32,456 nucleotides of DNA from Haplomitrium mnioides (Eukaryota; Marchantiophyta; Haplomitriopsida; Calobryales): assembly GCA_049999725.1 (NCBI GenBank), contig JBNGIS010016746.1, forward strand, positions 1 to 32,456, given 5' to 3'. The notes beneath the pieces are model-generated. The model saw nothing but the letters and a program-made list of their open reading frames with translations, was not told the DNA's origin and made no database searches. Both the position numbers and the translations under genes were made by a program. Positions 21,210-32,094 of this stretch are shown piece after piece. The first letter of the stretch is position 1, and each line of letters starts with the position of its first letter.

Positions 21210-22040
21210 ATATCAAACTCTAATTGGGTCCAAACTGACAATGAAAAAGAAGTGAGTGCACTTGTTGGTTAGCATCCTCTATGCAAGCTACTCTACAGAA
21301 TCCTTGTTAAGTCGTCTAATCCAGAGTGATCCCCAACTGCCCTTGCTAGGTTTTAGAAATTTGAAATTTTCTAGACAAATTGTAATGGTGTTTTCACAAA
21401 CCTTCTAGGGTTGGATTGCAAACTTGCGGATTTTATTTTTGTCTTCTTCACACACTATTGGAGGATCCACCTGCTCTCTCTCTTGAAATGTTCTTAGCCC
21501 CTTGTGCACCTGCCATTTCGCTTTAGATGGTTGTTGCTACATGTGCTCAAGCTCAACCTCTTCTTTAGAGCTACTAGAAGAGGGAGAAGATAGAGTAGGC
21601 TTTGAGAGCTTGGAGGAGAAGCTGAATAGACGGGGTCCTCACGAACGGGTTGTGATTGGACCAACTTTTTCTTTCGCACAATTGGCTTTTTCTTTTTTGA
21701 TCCTTCTACTGACTCACTTTTTATTATTTTTTGTTGGAGCTAATGGTCAACTTGTTGCTCCAATGGCAAAGGTCACAACGTTGGGATGAGGCACACACTA
21801 AGCCAAGCTCGACCCAAGCTTCACCTTTAACATATACAAAGTGAAAGCAAACATGATGAAATCCCTTTCAACCCGCTTGGCGTCTGGGTAGACGTTGATA
21901 AAGAAACTACAAAAATTGAAAGGAAAACAAAAAGTATTAGTGTCAACAACTTAAATTGAAAAATAATTACAAGAGTACTTGTGCGCTTGTTCTCTAGACT
22001 TTATAAACGCTAAGACCCAAGAGTACATGTGCAAAAACTA
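21210..22040. other. Unrecognised AT-rich DNA, possible decayed minus-strand coding text
   Basis: Short coding-like runs on the minus strand include DAKRVERDFIMFAFTLYML (about 21830-21890) and a lysine/serine-rich stretch near 21500-21700, but no family is recognisable. They could be distal exons of the remnant at 22378-22674. Confidence 0.3.
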
Positions 22041-22235
22041 CAAAGGTATGTGCATGCATGGACTCTCAAGTTCATGCACGTATGGACTGTAGAGTCCTTG
22101 CACACATAAACTTGAGAGTCCATGCGCAGATGGACTTCAATGTTCCAATGAGCATTGACGAAGGACTACTTAAGCCAAGCACTCACAAATCCATGCTAGC
22201 ATGGACTCAAAAACTCATGCTCACATAGACTACTT
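22041..22235. repeat. 24-bp palindromic-core minisatellite, left block
   Basis: Units starting GACT or AACT lie at 22061, 22085, 22109 and 22133, exactly 24 bp apart, with a second pair at 22204 and 22228. Each unit has a GACT...AGTC-like half and an ATGCnnnnATG-like half, the same design as the array at the right edge of the window, but more diverged. Confidence 0.8.
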
Positions 22236-22377
22236 ACAAAAACAAATGCAACTTAAGAACTTTTACCTTTACGTCCTTGTAAGGTTCTTATAAGTCGATC
22301 TTGAAGGGGTCTCAAAGCTTCATTTCATTGAAGCAAAACTTCTTGGGGGAGGCTTTGTAAAGACTCATCCCATCTTC

Positions 22378-22674
22378 TCACTGCACAAGAAGCCTTATGT
22401 GAGCTTTGTCTCCCTCTCTAATCATAGAGATTTGGACCAAAAAGCTCATGTTGAACTTTTTGCCTTTACCTTGGAAAAAGTAAAGGTGAAGTTCAATATT
22501 TCTAATGATCCCACAGCAAATTAACCATTCGTTGACTAATTTGGTCAGCTCAATTCCCTTCAACATGTTCGCATACCAATAAAGCTTTGGTTGTGCCAGT
22601 TTTGGAGTACTCGCGTGATATACCATTTTTTTGCCATCAAAATGTACAAAACATAGTTTCAAACATAAAATCAA
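22378..22674 (-). pseudogene. Unidentified coding-like remnant
   Basis: A 98-codon minus-strand frame in AT-rich DNA has a normal amino-acid composition: it includes KLYWYANMLKGIELTKLV, NEWLICCGIIRNIELHLYFF and SFLVQISMIREGDKAHI. After its stop the same frame continues coding-like (MSLYKASPKKFCFNEMKL, EPYKDVK) with two more stops, then runs into the 24-bp repeats. I do not recognise the family. It may be an exon of a mobile-element gene; a chance frame is less likely but possible. Confidence 0.35.
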
Positions 22675-23464
22675 AATACAAGATAAAAGATCTCAAAAAC
22701 CTGAAGGGAAAAAAAGGCCAAAAGACTAGAAATTTTGAAAATGACCATGAGAATAAAATGTGATCTCATAACTCAACTCACAAGAATGGAAAGAATCTTT
22801 CCATTGTTGTTTTTTTTATACCTGAATTTAAAAATATATATATATTCTTGCCAAAGAATGATTCTCGGAACTGTTGACATGTAGTTTTGTAGAATGAAAA
22901 AACAAAAAAATAGTACATAAACTACTGCTCTTTTTCATCTTTCTAGTTATGTTTTTTCTATTCTTTTATAAACTTTGCACTATTTTTTTCGTTTTGTGGG
23001 TTTTTTTTAAAACCATTTTTTTGGTATACCAACATGTGCCAAGAATAACTACTTAAATTATTCTTTGAGATTTTTTCTTTTTGATTATTATTTTTGAATA
23101 ACAGATTGGTTGAAAGGTAAGAAGCGATTAAAATTTCAAGATTCATGTTCTCAAAAAATGTTACTTTTAAACAACAATTCAAGATTTTTCAAATTGTCAT
23201 TCTAAAGAGTGAAGTGTTGGCAAACCAAGAGTGTCAAGTGTGATGGAAAGAATTTAGGGAAAAAAACATACTAATTGTTGGACAAGAGACGTCAATAGAG
23301 AAAGATCATGGGAGTGAACCTTATGCCTACATAGGATCCAAGACTGAGTCTTATGCACACATTAGATGTAACGTGCGAATCAAACGATCAAAGTTTATTC
23401 CTTCTCAAGATTTTCAAAACACCAAAACTAATGAGTGTGAAGTGTTTGACACTACACTAGAACT
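22675..23464. other. Unrecognised AT-rich DNA
   Basis: Long A and T runs and no convincing coding frame. Nothing further is seen. Confidence 0.4.
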
Positions 23465-24822
23465 TTGTTTCTCTCAAACCAAAGCTCATCCTTTGAGTTT
23501 CAAAAAAAAGAAAGACACCTTCAAGTCAACAACTACGAGTTAAAGTCACAATTATTAGTAAGTTGTGGAGGTTTTTTGTTAGCAACAAATGACAATAACG
23601 TTGTCCAAGATCCAAATTTATTTGTTCAAAAGACTAAAAGCATTGAATCATATGACTGCTTCATCTTTGAAGGTGCTCTATCACCATTAGCAACACTCAA
23701 ACAAAAAGTGAATTCTAAACAAGTTGAACTTTTAAATGAGAATGGAAAGCCCTTCGAAAATGGAAAGTACTTGGGGGAATCTTTAGATGAGAGTTTAGGC
23801 ACTGGCTCAAGCAAAAAGTCTTAGTCATCGAATATTTCTTCAGAGTTATTACCAAGAGCTCCAATTGTTTTATAAAAAAACATTTTCTTATGCTTAAGAT
23901 TTTGATAAAGATTTTTCTTCGGCTTGGTTGAGTTCTCCTACATCTCAAACTTGTTTACACATGTAAAAAAAAAAGAGTTTAGAATAAAAAAATGTTTTCC
24001 CAATGATGCATAAGATCTCAAAGATAATGCTTTATCTCTAATGGCTGGAGTTGCCTACACACCTAATTGACCAACAAAACAAAAGAGTTCTTTATCTAGG
24101 CCAAAACCAAAATGGGTAAATCTTTTACGTGATAATTCACTGCCAAAAGTCTATCATGACAAGAGCTTTGCAAAGAAAAAGCTTGACTCAATATCAAGTT
24201 TAAAATTGAGGAGAGTTTAATGTTGTAAAAATATTTTGTTTTCCTTGTGCAAGACAAGTTTTTTAAGAGTTTTGTGAGAGAAACATACTTTCGGCATAGC
24301 ATAAAGAATCAAGATATTATCTTACAATAGAGAATACCAAGAAAAGACTCTAATCTTGATAATCAATTTACTTTGCTTAGTGCTACCATTGCTTGTAGAA
24401 GAGCTTTCAAGTTAATGTTTTCTGTAGGAAATAAAAGAATCCAAAAGATTCAAAATCTCAAGATTGCAATTCCTACAGGCATTTTTTGAAATAGAGAATC
24501 ATCTGCCAAAGTAGTATTTTTGCATGAATAGATGGAAATTTTTTTCAAGGATACTATAAGAAAATGCCCACTCACAAAGTTTGTCATTTGTGAGATAATT
24601 TTACCAAATAGAAAGTTTATGAGAATGCAATGATTTAATTTCCTTGTAGTTTTCACAAAGATGAAATCTATTGCACTTTGGAATTTAAATATTTAGATTA
24701 TGGGAGAAATCCGTCTTAGAGTCCAACAAATGTAATCCCTTTAATACTCTTCTTACTTGTTGTCTAAAAAGTCATTTTAATTTAGCATGCTTTAAAGAGG
24801 TAATGCTTGAAGAACTCACTAG
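23465..24822 (+). pseudogene. Upstream exon(s) of a transposase-like gene, decayed
   Basis: Coding-like text on the plus strand: a 119-codon frame at 23465-23824, then in the same frame, with stops, LSLMAGVAYTPN and PKPKWVNLLRDNSLPKVYHD (about 24030-24200). After a frameshift comes DNQFTLLSATIACRRAFK, FSVGNKRIQKIQNLKIA and FFKDTIRKCPLTKF (about 24355-24640). The CRRAF...GxxxxRIQ pattern resembles the N-terminal part of large transposon-associated plant proteins whose C-terminal half bears the LDN...GHTHxxIDQ signature. It ends at a good splice donor (CTAG then GTGAGA at 24823). Membership of the first frame (23465-23824) is uncertain. Confidence 0.5.
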
Positions 24823-25668
24823 GTGAGAGATGTCAATCTAGAACTAACCACAATCAAAGCTTAGTTTTGGAGATGTTAATCTTTGTTACTTTAAGAGCAT
24901 ATAGATTTGGGTATTGTTGATTTGAATGGTAAACGTGGTAGGAGTCAAAAAGAGCATAGGAATTTTAGTTGTTATGTAAGACTCTATGCTTGCATAGGGT
25001 TTGTTATTTTTTTTTTGAATCCAAAGCATGCTTAGAGTCAAAGACAATGTAGAAGTTATTTTCGTTGTTGTTTGACCTTAGATTCGCATGATGTTTTGCC
25101 ATTGTTGCTTTCAATCCAATGCTTAACAAGAGATAAACGAGATCAAGAATTGTTGTTGTTGTTGTTGTTTTTGTCCCTATATCTGTATATGTTTTGCTCT
25201 TGTTTCTTTCAATTCAGATCGCGACTACCGTCAAAGCAAGCCAAGGAATTGATGTTGTTGTTTTTTATCCTATGCATACATAGGTTTTGTTGTTTCTTTG
25301 AGTCCTATGCATGCATAGAGTCAAATCTAGTGTGTGAATTATAGTTCTAGTTTGTGGCCTCACGAATGCAAAGATTTTGCTTTTCTCTTGTTGAATCTCT
25401 TGCACATGTTGAGTCAAAGTGAACCTAAGAAGTGTTAGTGGTGTTTGTTGCCCTAAACTCACCTAGTTGTTGTTATGGCTATTTTGAATCTCATGTGTTT
25501 ACAAATTAAAAACAACACTTTGAATTTTTGTTTATAGTTTTGACCTTTTGCACTCAAAACCTTTGTTGATGTTGGTTTGAATATTCTTTTTGCGCGAAGA
25601 TATCTTTTAAAATTTGCAACATCAAGACATATTTCACAAAATTATTTATATATTTTTGGTGTTTTTAG
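24823..25668 (+). other. Candidate intron (846 bp) filled with degenerate repeats
   Basis: The donor GTGAGA at 24823 and acceptor TTTTTAG ending at 25668 flank coding-like text on both sides. From about 24900 to 25450 the intron holds several degenerate units of roughly 80-90 bp, each with a palindromic core such as CTATGCATGCATAG (about 25302), then AGTCAAA, and GTTGTTGTT text. Splicing is inferred, not shown. Confidence 0.5.
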
Positions 25669-27394
25669 GTGATGGAGTCAAATATAACTGCCAAATGTTT
25701 ATTCATCATGAAAGCAATGAAAGAGAAAAAAAACTTGCAAACCATTGAAGAAAATATTACGGTGATGGTTAAAAGTACTTGGACATTGTAATTAATGGAA
25801 TGGATCAAAAGAAAACAATAATTCCATACTAGCCTTCACCACCAAAAAAAAAAATGAGAAAGTTTGTTTGGTGGTGTGCAAGTTATTGGTGTGTTAATTT
25901 TCAATCATGCTCTTTCTTTGAGGGTCTTCTAAACATACAAAAACTTGAGAAGTGACTCCAATTTCACAATTACAATGCTTAATAAAACACTATGTGACTC
26001 TGAAGGTCCGCTATCTCTAACCTTGTATCTTCAATTGGATAATACGACATGAGAGAAATGGAATTCCATCTTATTTAGACATCTTAGTCTCTAGGTTGCT
26101 AAGGATGTTTTCCAAAAAATCAAAGTTTGATTTCTCATGGTTGACTATGCTCATGATCAAATTAATCAAATGTTTAGCATATTCTCGAATGAGCCCTTTA
26201 TGATAATGAGTCTTAGCAAAGCACTACAATTGTCTTTCAATCTTAAACCACAAGTATCTCTTTTGATAGAGACTTGGAATTTCAAATTGTATCTACAACA
26301 ACATCTTCCTTTTGTTAAAAAGATAAATGACATGAACTTCAATCAACAATTCAAGTTCAAGTTGAGTGATTCGAAGGCAAAGCTTTGGAGCAAACAATTT
26401 TCAACATACGAATTTTGGTTATTTTCAGATGGTATTTATTAGCTCAAGTGTCTACTTGAAGCAAAAAAGAAAACTTTAAAGCTCAATATTGATCTCTCTC
26501 AAGATATACTCTGAAATCAAACAATCTCAAAAAGAAGAAAAGAAAGTTGACATAAAGAAAGAAGTCTTTGCAATTATAGACAACATAAGTAAGAACTGCT
26601 ACAATTTCTTCAAAGATGAGAATATTCGATGGTGGAATGACTTTTTCCTTACCCAATAAGAAATTGTAGCTTACATTTTTGAAAGAAAAAAAAAACAAAG
26701 GCTTGAAACAAAATTCACTTTTCTAACTTTGCAATTTGTAAACACTTGCAATGATTCTCAAAATGTTTGTCTAGCCCTTCAGTTTGATGCTCATCAGCTA
26801 GAGGAAGATGGTCTAGTAGAGTACATGATTTATATACATTGAGCAATTTATGATAGAGCATCTAAGCTACAAGAAAGGACTATTTCACATCAAACAAGAT
26901 ACAAGTACAAATTTGATAACCTATATGATATGAAAGACAAAATATTTAGTTGTGTTGTTGCATCACTTGACCCAATTGACAGACCATTTTGGATTGTCAA
27001 AGTACTCAAAGTTTTGTCATTTGATGAGGAAGAACCTCTGAAACCGAAATAAGTGCATGTTCAATGGGTTTGCTTGTAATGACGAGGATGTATTTTTAAG
27101 AAAAAAAAACCAACCACAAAAGGAAAATGCAAATCCAAACTACATATTAATGTACTTGATGTAACACAAATCACAATTCTCTCTTTCAATTTTCTTCTCA
27201 CTCAAAAAAACCAATTGAGAAAAACAACTCTAACTACTATTAAATCAAATCTATTTGAATATGAAAGATAGAAAGCAATCAATCTTGAAGTGTTTGAAAG
27301 AGATTCAATCAGCATTATTAACACTAACGCAGACCATAAGAATCTTGATGAATCTTTTGAAGTTGAATATGTAGAAGTCGGTATGAGTTACTAA
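25669..27394 (+). pseudogene. Transposase-like (DUF7869-type) main exon, decayed
   Basis: From 25669 the frame gives MESNITAKCLFIMKAMKEKK, EENITVMV, GGVQVIGVLIFNHALSL, LYLQLDNTT, then (26137-26442) YAHDQINQMFSIFS, NDMNFNQQF and KLWSKQFSTYEFWL. After a frameshift near 26500 come IRWWNDFFLTQ, LALQFDAHQLEEDGL, PFWIVKVLKVLSFDEEEPL, another shift, and ACNDEDVFLR, ending at TAA 27392-27394. The LQLDN ... (G)HTHDQIDQMFS signature belongs to transposon-associated plant proteins that I link, from memory, to DUF7869; the C-terminal PFWIVKVL...VHVQW resembles a BAH-like module. About ten stops and at least two frameshifts make it a pseudogene. An RNase H-fold transposase role is inferred, not established. 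Confidence 0.55.
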
Positions 27395-27689
27395 AGCTAT
27401 TTAGGAACCTCATTGTTTATAATGTGCTTTCAACTTAGAGGTTGTAATTAAAGTTTATATATTTTATAAAGTATGTGAGAGTTTTATTTAAGTAATTTCT
27501 TGTTGTTGAGACAAATTTATATGTGAGCTTGAACTTTTTATTGTAAATCATTCATAATTAATTCTTGTCATCTACTTATGAAATTTAAACATTCAATAAT
27601 AATCTTTTTTTGGTTTGCTATATGTTTTTGAGATCCAAAATATTACCATATTCTTTGCTACTATATTGTTTGCTAGCAAAATTTCAATG
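27395..27689. other. 3' flank of the transposase-like remnant
   Basis: AT-rich sequence with no frame. It lies between the stop codon and the left arm of the long inverted repeat and may include the former 3' untranslated region. Confidence 0.35.
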
Positions 27690-30290
27690 TTTTAGATACT
27701 TAATCTTTTGGTATAGATCTTTTGGATTGTTGAAGTGTTTACCCATCTTGACTAAAACTTGAAACCTCCTACGAACTTTGACCATGATGTAGAACTTTGA
27801 AGCCCTTGTACTATGAGATTTTGATCTAAACATTGGAACGCTTAGTGTGCTCAAAGTTTTTTGTAGGACTCACAACCTTAAGTGCATTTAGACTATGATC
27901 TGGAACTTGGAATCCTATACATACATAGACATTGATGAGCGAGTCAAAACCTTATGCGCGTATAAACTCTATTGTGGATCTCAAAACCTTTTGCAAGCAT
28001 AGTTTTGTTGGAGAACCCTATGCGCGTAGAAACTTTGATGCAAAAGTCAAAGCCTTATGAACACCTAGACTTTGATACAAAACTCCAAACTTGTACATAC
28101 AAAGACTACAATATAGAACTTATAATCTAAATTGCTCAAAGACTTTGATATGGAACTCAAAACCCTTTGTTCGCAAGGAGTGTGATCCAAAACTTAGATC
28201 ACTCTACGTGTTTAGACTCTAAAGCAAATTTCTAAACCCACCACTTGTTTGGTTACTCAAGCCTTTGTGATTTTGAGTTATGACTCATTTGCATATACAA
28301 ATCTTTGAATTTTAGAAAATTTAAATCACTAATTCATTGTGGGACATTTTTACTTAACCCTTCATATGCATGGATTTTGAAGCAGAGTAGAAAGTCTCTT
28401 TCTTGCTTGGACTTTGAAATAGAGCTATAAACTCCATGTAAGGCTAGGTTTTGGTAGCTTTTGTACTTGGAACTCCAAAGTGATTCCTTTAACTTCTGGT
28501 CTACTTGGACTTTTCCTCAAGTTTTCTACTTATTAAAAAAACATTTTTAGTAGCATCATGTCTATGTGTGCATGAGGTTTTTGTAGCCAAATTTCTTTCA
28601 AAATGATTTAATTTGAACATTGTTTCAAATTTTCGGCTTCAAAATGTGTTCTATCCAAAACGCAAGTTTTGTGAAAACAAACCACAATTTTTATGTTTTT
28701 CATTGATTTTGAGATTTCTAGTGTCTTCGGAAAAACCAAGAATATCATTCAATTTTTCACAACCAATTTGCCTCTTTTCTTATCAAGCTTGGTGAAATTG
28801 CAAATCATCAACAAAAAAAACTCATTTAGTTTTTTTTGTTGGGAAAAATACCCTCATTTCCTTTGTTTTTTGAGCTTCAAAACATTATTTATTTTTGCAA
28901 GAAAAAAAGTTCATGTTTTGAGTAGTCTTTTCCTAGTTCATTGTAAAGACGATTTGAGTGGAGACGAGAGCTATGATAATGACTATGAATAGGATCGCGA
29001 GTGTGATAAACTATAACTAACAACTACTACTTTGAGCCACGAATAGGCTGCTTAAAACATGAACCTTTTTTTCAAGAAAAATATAGCTTTTAAGCTCAAA
29101 AAACAAAGAAAAAGAGGTTTTTTCAAAAAAAAAAAAAAAACAACGTGAGTTTTTGAGCTTCATTTTTTGCCGTTTAAACAAGCATAATAGAGTAAGAATC
29201 AATTTCATCATACCAAATGGAACGATATTCTTAGTTCTTATGAAAATATTTGAAGTCTCAAAATCGATGAAGAGAATCAAAATTATAGTATGTTTTCACA
29301 AGAAACTTGCATTTATCATTGACTACATTTCAAAGCTCAAAAATTGAAATATATATCAAAATAAGTTATTTTGAAATAAGTTTGGTTGCACAAACTTTGT
29401 ACGTGCATAAAAATTGTGCTCATAAAAACATCTTTTTTGAAAAAGAAAACATAAGGAAAAAACCCAAACGAACTAGAAGTCAACAGAATGAGTTTGGATT
29501 CGTATGGCTCAATAACCAACAAATGAAACATTGCATGAATTTTGGAGCTCTATTTTCAAGCTCAAGCAAGAAGAAAAGCTTTCTTTTGTAGATGAAATCC
29601 ATACACGCAAAAGTTAAATTGGGTATATTTTAGAAGAGTTCACTGATTAAAAACCTTTAATAACTCAGAGAATCATATATGCAAAGGAATCATTGCTCAA
29701 AATCAAAAAGACTAGTTGTATTAGAGATTTACTTTAGAGTGTAAACAAGCAATATCTCCAAGTTTTTGACCATATTCTACCCAACAAAAGGTTTCAAGCG
29801 CTATAAGAGAGTCTTTGAGTGGTGTAGAATCTAATCTCTACACGACAGTCTTTGTATATAGAGGGTTGAGGGTTTTATATGAGAGTTAGTATATATGAAA
29901 GGCTTGGACTTTCACACAAAAGTCTATCCAAGCATAGGAATCTGAGCTCAACATCTGAACACTCGACAACACAGACTATGCTGAATCTAAGTTTTAAGTT
30001 GCGTATGAGGTTTTGACTTATGCATCAAATTCTATGCGCGCATAGGCTTGAGTCTTATAGATCAGAGTCTAGCTGCGTTTAAGGATCTATTTTCTGCAGT
30101 GAATTAGAGGCTCTATTATGATAAGGTTTTTTGAATTAGAATCTAGGATTAAAAGTGGTACAAAGCTCTCCAATATAGTCAAAGCATGTAAGAGATTTCA
30201 AGTTTTACGTCAAAGACCTTGTAAGTAAAGGATAAAGTAGTTGATTTGGCCAAATGCTTCAGCAATACCAAAACATTAAACTCTTTTGTG
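27690..30290. repeat. Long imperfect inverted repeat (~2.6 kb), arms ~1.25 kb
   Basis: The reverse complement of 29025-30290 follows 27690-28945 segment by segment. Matches include GCTGAAGC/GTTGAAGT at the outer ends; AAACTTGAAA; TATGCGCG; AAAGACT near 28110 and 29850; GTTTAGACTCTAAAG near 28220; GATTTTGAG and TTTGCATATA near 28270-28300; ACTTCTGG or ACTTCTAG near 28495; CATTGATTTTGAGA or CATCGATTTTGAGA near 28705; and AAAAAAAGTTCATGTTTTGAG near 28910. The centre is near 28985 with ~80 bp of unpaired loop. Identity is moderate with indels. Two ~90-codon frames (28693-28992 plus, 29017-29280 minus) look alike only because they lie on opposite arms. Confidence 0.8.
27840..28250. repeat. 36-37-bp degenerate tandem repeats in the left arm
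   Basis: Roughly ten units follow the pattern AACCCTATGCGCGCATAG then ACTTTGATATGGAACTCAA, each with substitutions (for example CCTTATGCGCGTATAAACTC, CCTATGCGCGTAGAAAC, CCCTTTGTTCGCAAGG). The core is palindromic, like the 24-bp minisatellite. Related units occur in the right arm (about 29880-30070), including TCTATGCGCGCATAGG. Confidence 0.7.
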
Positions 30291-30756
30291 ATCAAACGTT
30301 TCAAGTTTCATTCACTGAAGATAAAAAATCAAATTGGAATGTTTTACACTACAAAGTTCAAATTCACTAGAGCTATTACATGCCAAGATTCTAAACAAGA
30401 GCCCTACATCCTATTCATGTATAGACATTGAACAAGAACCCTTTGACCAACAGTTGCAGGGACTCTGAACAATAACCTTATAGCTTAAGCGCATAGGGAA
30501 TACAAACAAGAACTACAAATCCTTAATGCGCAAAGACACTAAACAATATGCAAAGACTCCAAATCATTCTTAGATTAGCAATTGAGTTCAAACCATTCTT
30601 AGAGTATCAATTGAGTCAACTTATTCTTGGGCGCACTAAACTGAATCGTGATGAAAAGACTTGAAATAGATTGAAAGAGCAACAAGATGAAACTTTGGCA
30701 AATAAAGATTTGGAAAAAAAATTTCTATTAATGATACAAAGTATTCAAAGAGGTCC
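30291..30756. other. AT-rich spacer with faint palindromic-core repeats
   Basis: No gene is seen. Short related words recur (CATGTATAGACATTGAACAAGAACC, split here by substitutions in other copies; AATGCGCAAAGACAC), and a ~38-bp pair lies near 30565-30625 (AATCATTCTTAGATTAGCAATTGAGT and the similar copy after it). Confidence 0.5.
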
Positions 30757-31375
30757 TCAGACTCTATTCTCTTCGGGCGGAACTGTCTCATCTAAATCTA
30801 TAGACTGAACATCTGCAGCCGCTAGAGAATCCTATCGAGACTTTCCAGTCCTCGATATTACAATAGAGTCACCAGAAGCACTTGCAATACCAGATAGAAC
30901 AAGTTCCTTATGGTAAGCAAAAACTATTTGTGACTCTGTCACATCAGATGGCAAGGAAGCCATCTCCAAAACCCTCTGAGGAATATAAATAGACTGATGT
31001 CTATCATATTCCATGGCGATGCAATTTTGCATCAGCTTTTAAAGCACAGACAAGGCTTGTGCCAAACCCAGAGCAAAGATCAAGGATCCAATCTTGCTCT
31101 GTTGATAAATGGTCAATAAAAAATTTGTAGAGAGCTTGCGGCTTCTGATAAACATTCACAAAAGCATCATCTCTCGGATGTTTAAGCTTTGCCAAAACTA
31201 CAAGGCAGCTAAAAACACTCCGCATAATCTGCCGAGGAAGTCCGGTCGTAGAAGAAGGCTGCAAACTGAAAAGACGCATGCTTCTCTTTACTTCCTTTGT
31301 CCAGTAGCCCACCATCCAATACTCGTGGGCATGTGCGATTCTGGGACCACTAGAATGATGAATATTGCTTTTGTC
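30757..31375 (-). pseudogene. DNA N6/N4 methyltransferase-like, C-terminal exon (motifs X, I, II)
   Basis: From 31375 downward the frame reads GPRIAHAHEYWMVGYWTKE, DDAFVNVYQKPQALYKFFI (motif X-like), DWILDLCSGFGTSL (AdoMet-binding motif I, about 31052-31084) and, after one frameshift near 31030, AMEYDRHQSIYIPQRV (motif II-like). A TAG at 30832-30834 interrupts the tail, which otherwise ends at TGA 30757-30759. KPxxLxxxxI followed by VLDxCSGTGTS is the established pattern of DNA amino-methyltransferases (N6_N4_Mtase). The matching DPPY motif lies in the upstream exon, so the domain order is IV...X-I, the beta class. It would transfer a methyl group from AdoMet to an exocyclic amino group of adenine or cytosine. 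Confidence 0.75.
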
Positions 31376-31476
31376 CTTGCAAAAAGATAAACAATCAAAT
31401 CAAACATTGTAACAATAATGCAAGAGAAATAAAAAACAAAAAAAATAAAAATAATAAAAATAAAAGAACAACTCAC
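31376..31476 (-). other. Candidate intron (101 bp) in the methyltransferase-like gene
   Basis: On the minus strand a consensus donor GTGAGT starts at 31476, the interior is strongly T-rich, and an acceptor GCAAG ends at 31376. Methyltransferase-like protein text resumes immediately after. Joining at these sites does not keep the phase (it gives TA+G), so either a base was lost or the true sites differ slightly. Confidence 0.55.
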
Positions 31477-32029
31477 TAGATGTCGTGATCGATTGCACAA
31501 CAAACTTCAGAAAGGGCATCCTTGACGATGCCAAACTGCTGCAAAGAATGAATGATCGCAAAAGACCAAAACTTTGAAGTTGTTACTACCGCAAAAGATG
31601 ATACTATATCAAAAATGTCATATTTTGAAAATGGTTCTAAGTCATCATGCTTGCATTCCTTTAGGTTATACCCGTAAGGAATATCAGCAATAGCCAAAGT
31701 AAAACACCTAGGTTTCACAAGGCCTTTCAGTTGTCAAGCGTTGGCCTCTCCGTGGACTTGATAAAATGCCACGTTGAGACCATCAACATAAGACATTAAA
31801 TCTTCTTGCTCATCTCACAACTCCTTTTATTGTGAGAGATGCAGCACCACTTTGCTGTCGCACTTTCCACTCTCTAGCCTTTTGGCAGTGGAGAAGAAAA
31901 GCAAAAAGGTAAGAGACCAATGTGGGAGGCTGGTCTTGATCTTCACGGGCTTCTTCGGCCCCAGATTTCTTCCTTCCTTTTGTAGCTACTATCAGTTTCT
32001 TCGCTAGCTGACTTTTAAATGTTTTGTTC
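31477..32029 (-). pseudogene. DNA N6/N4 methyltransferase-like, upstream exon (motif IV)
   Basis: The exon may start at 32029 after an acceptor-like GTGCAAAG. It reads AKKLIVATKGRKKSGAEEA, LLHCQKAREWKV, then after a frameshift near 31810 QEDLMSYVDGLNVAFYQVHG, a TGA at 31734-31736, and CFTLAIADIPYGYNLKE. DIPY (31674-31685) sits where the catalytic (D/N/S)PPY is expected; the first Pro is Ile here. VVTTSKFWSFAIIHSLQQFG continues the domain to 31477. The N-terminus lies beyond the minisatellite to the right, outside the window. Stops, frameshifts and the altered motif indicate a pseudogene. Confidence 0.7.
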
Positions 32030-32094
32030 CTTTGCACAAAAATTGAAACAAAAACATTAGAGAGTTTTAAGAACATTGAAAGGTTTGGACCCTA

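Noticed and set aside
27840-28250. CRISPR-like array because of ~37-bp periodicity
   Set aside because: Whole units, not separated direct repeats with unique spacers, are repeated, and the setting is plant nuclear DNA.
28693-29280. Two similar ~90-codon proteins on opposite strands, apparent gene pair
   Set aside because: Their similarity follows from the inverted repeat; both are low-complexity Phe/Lys-rich translations.
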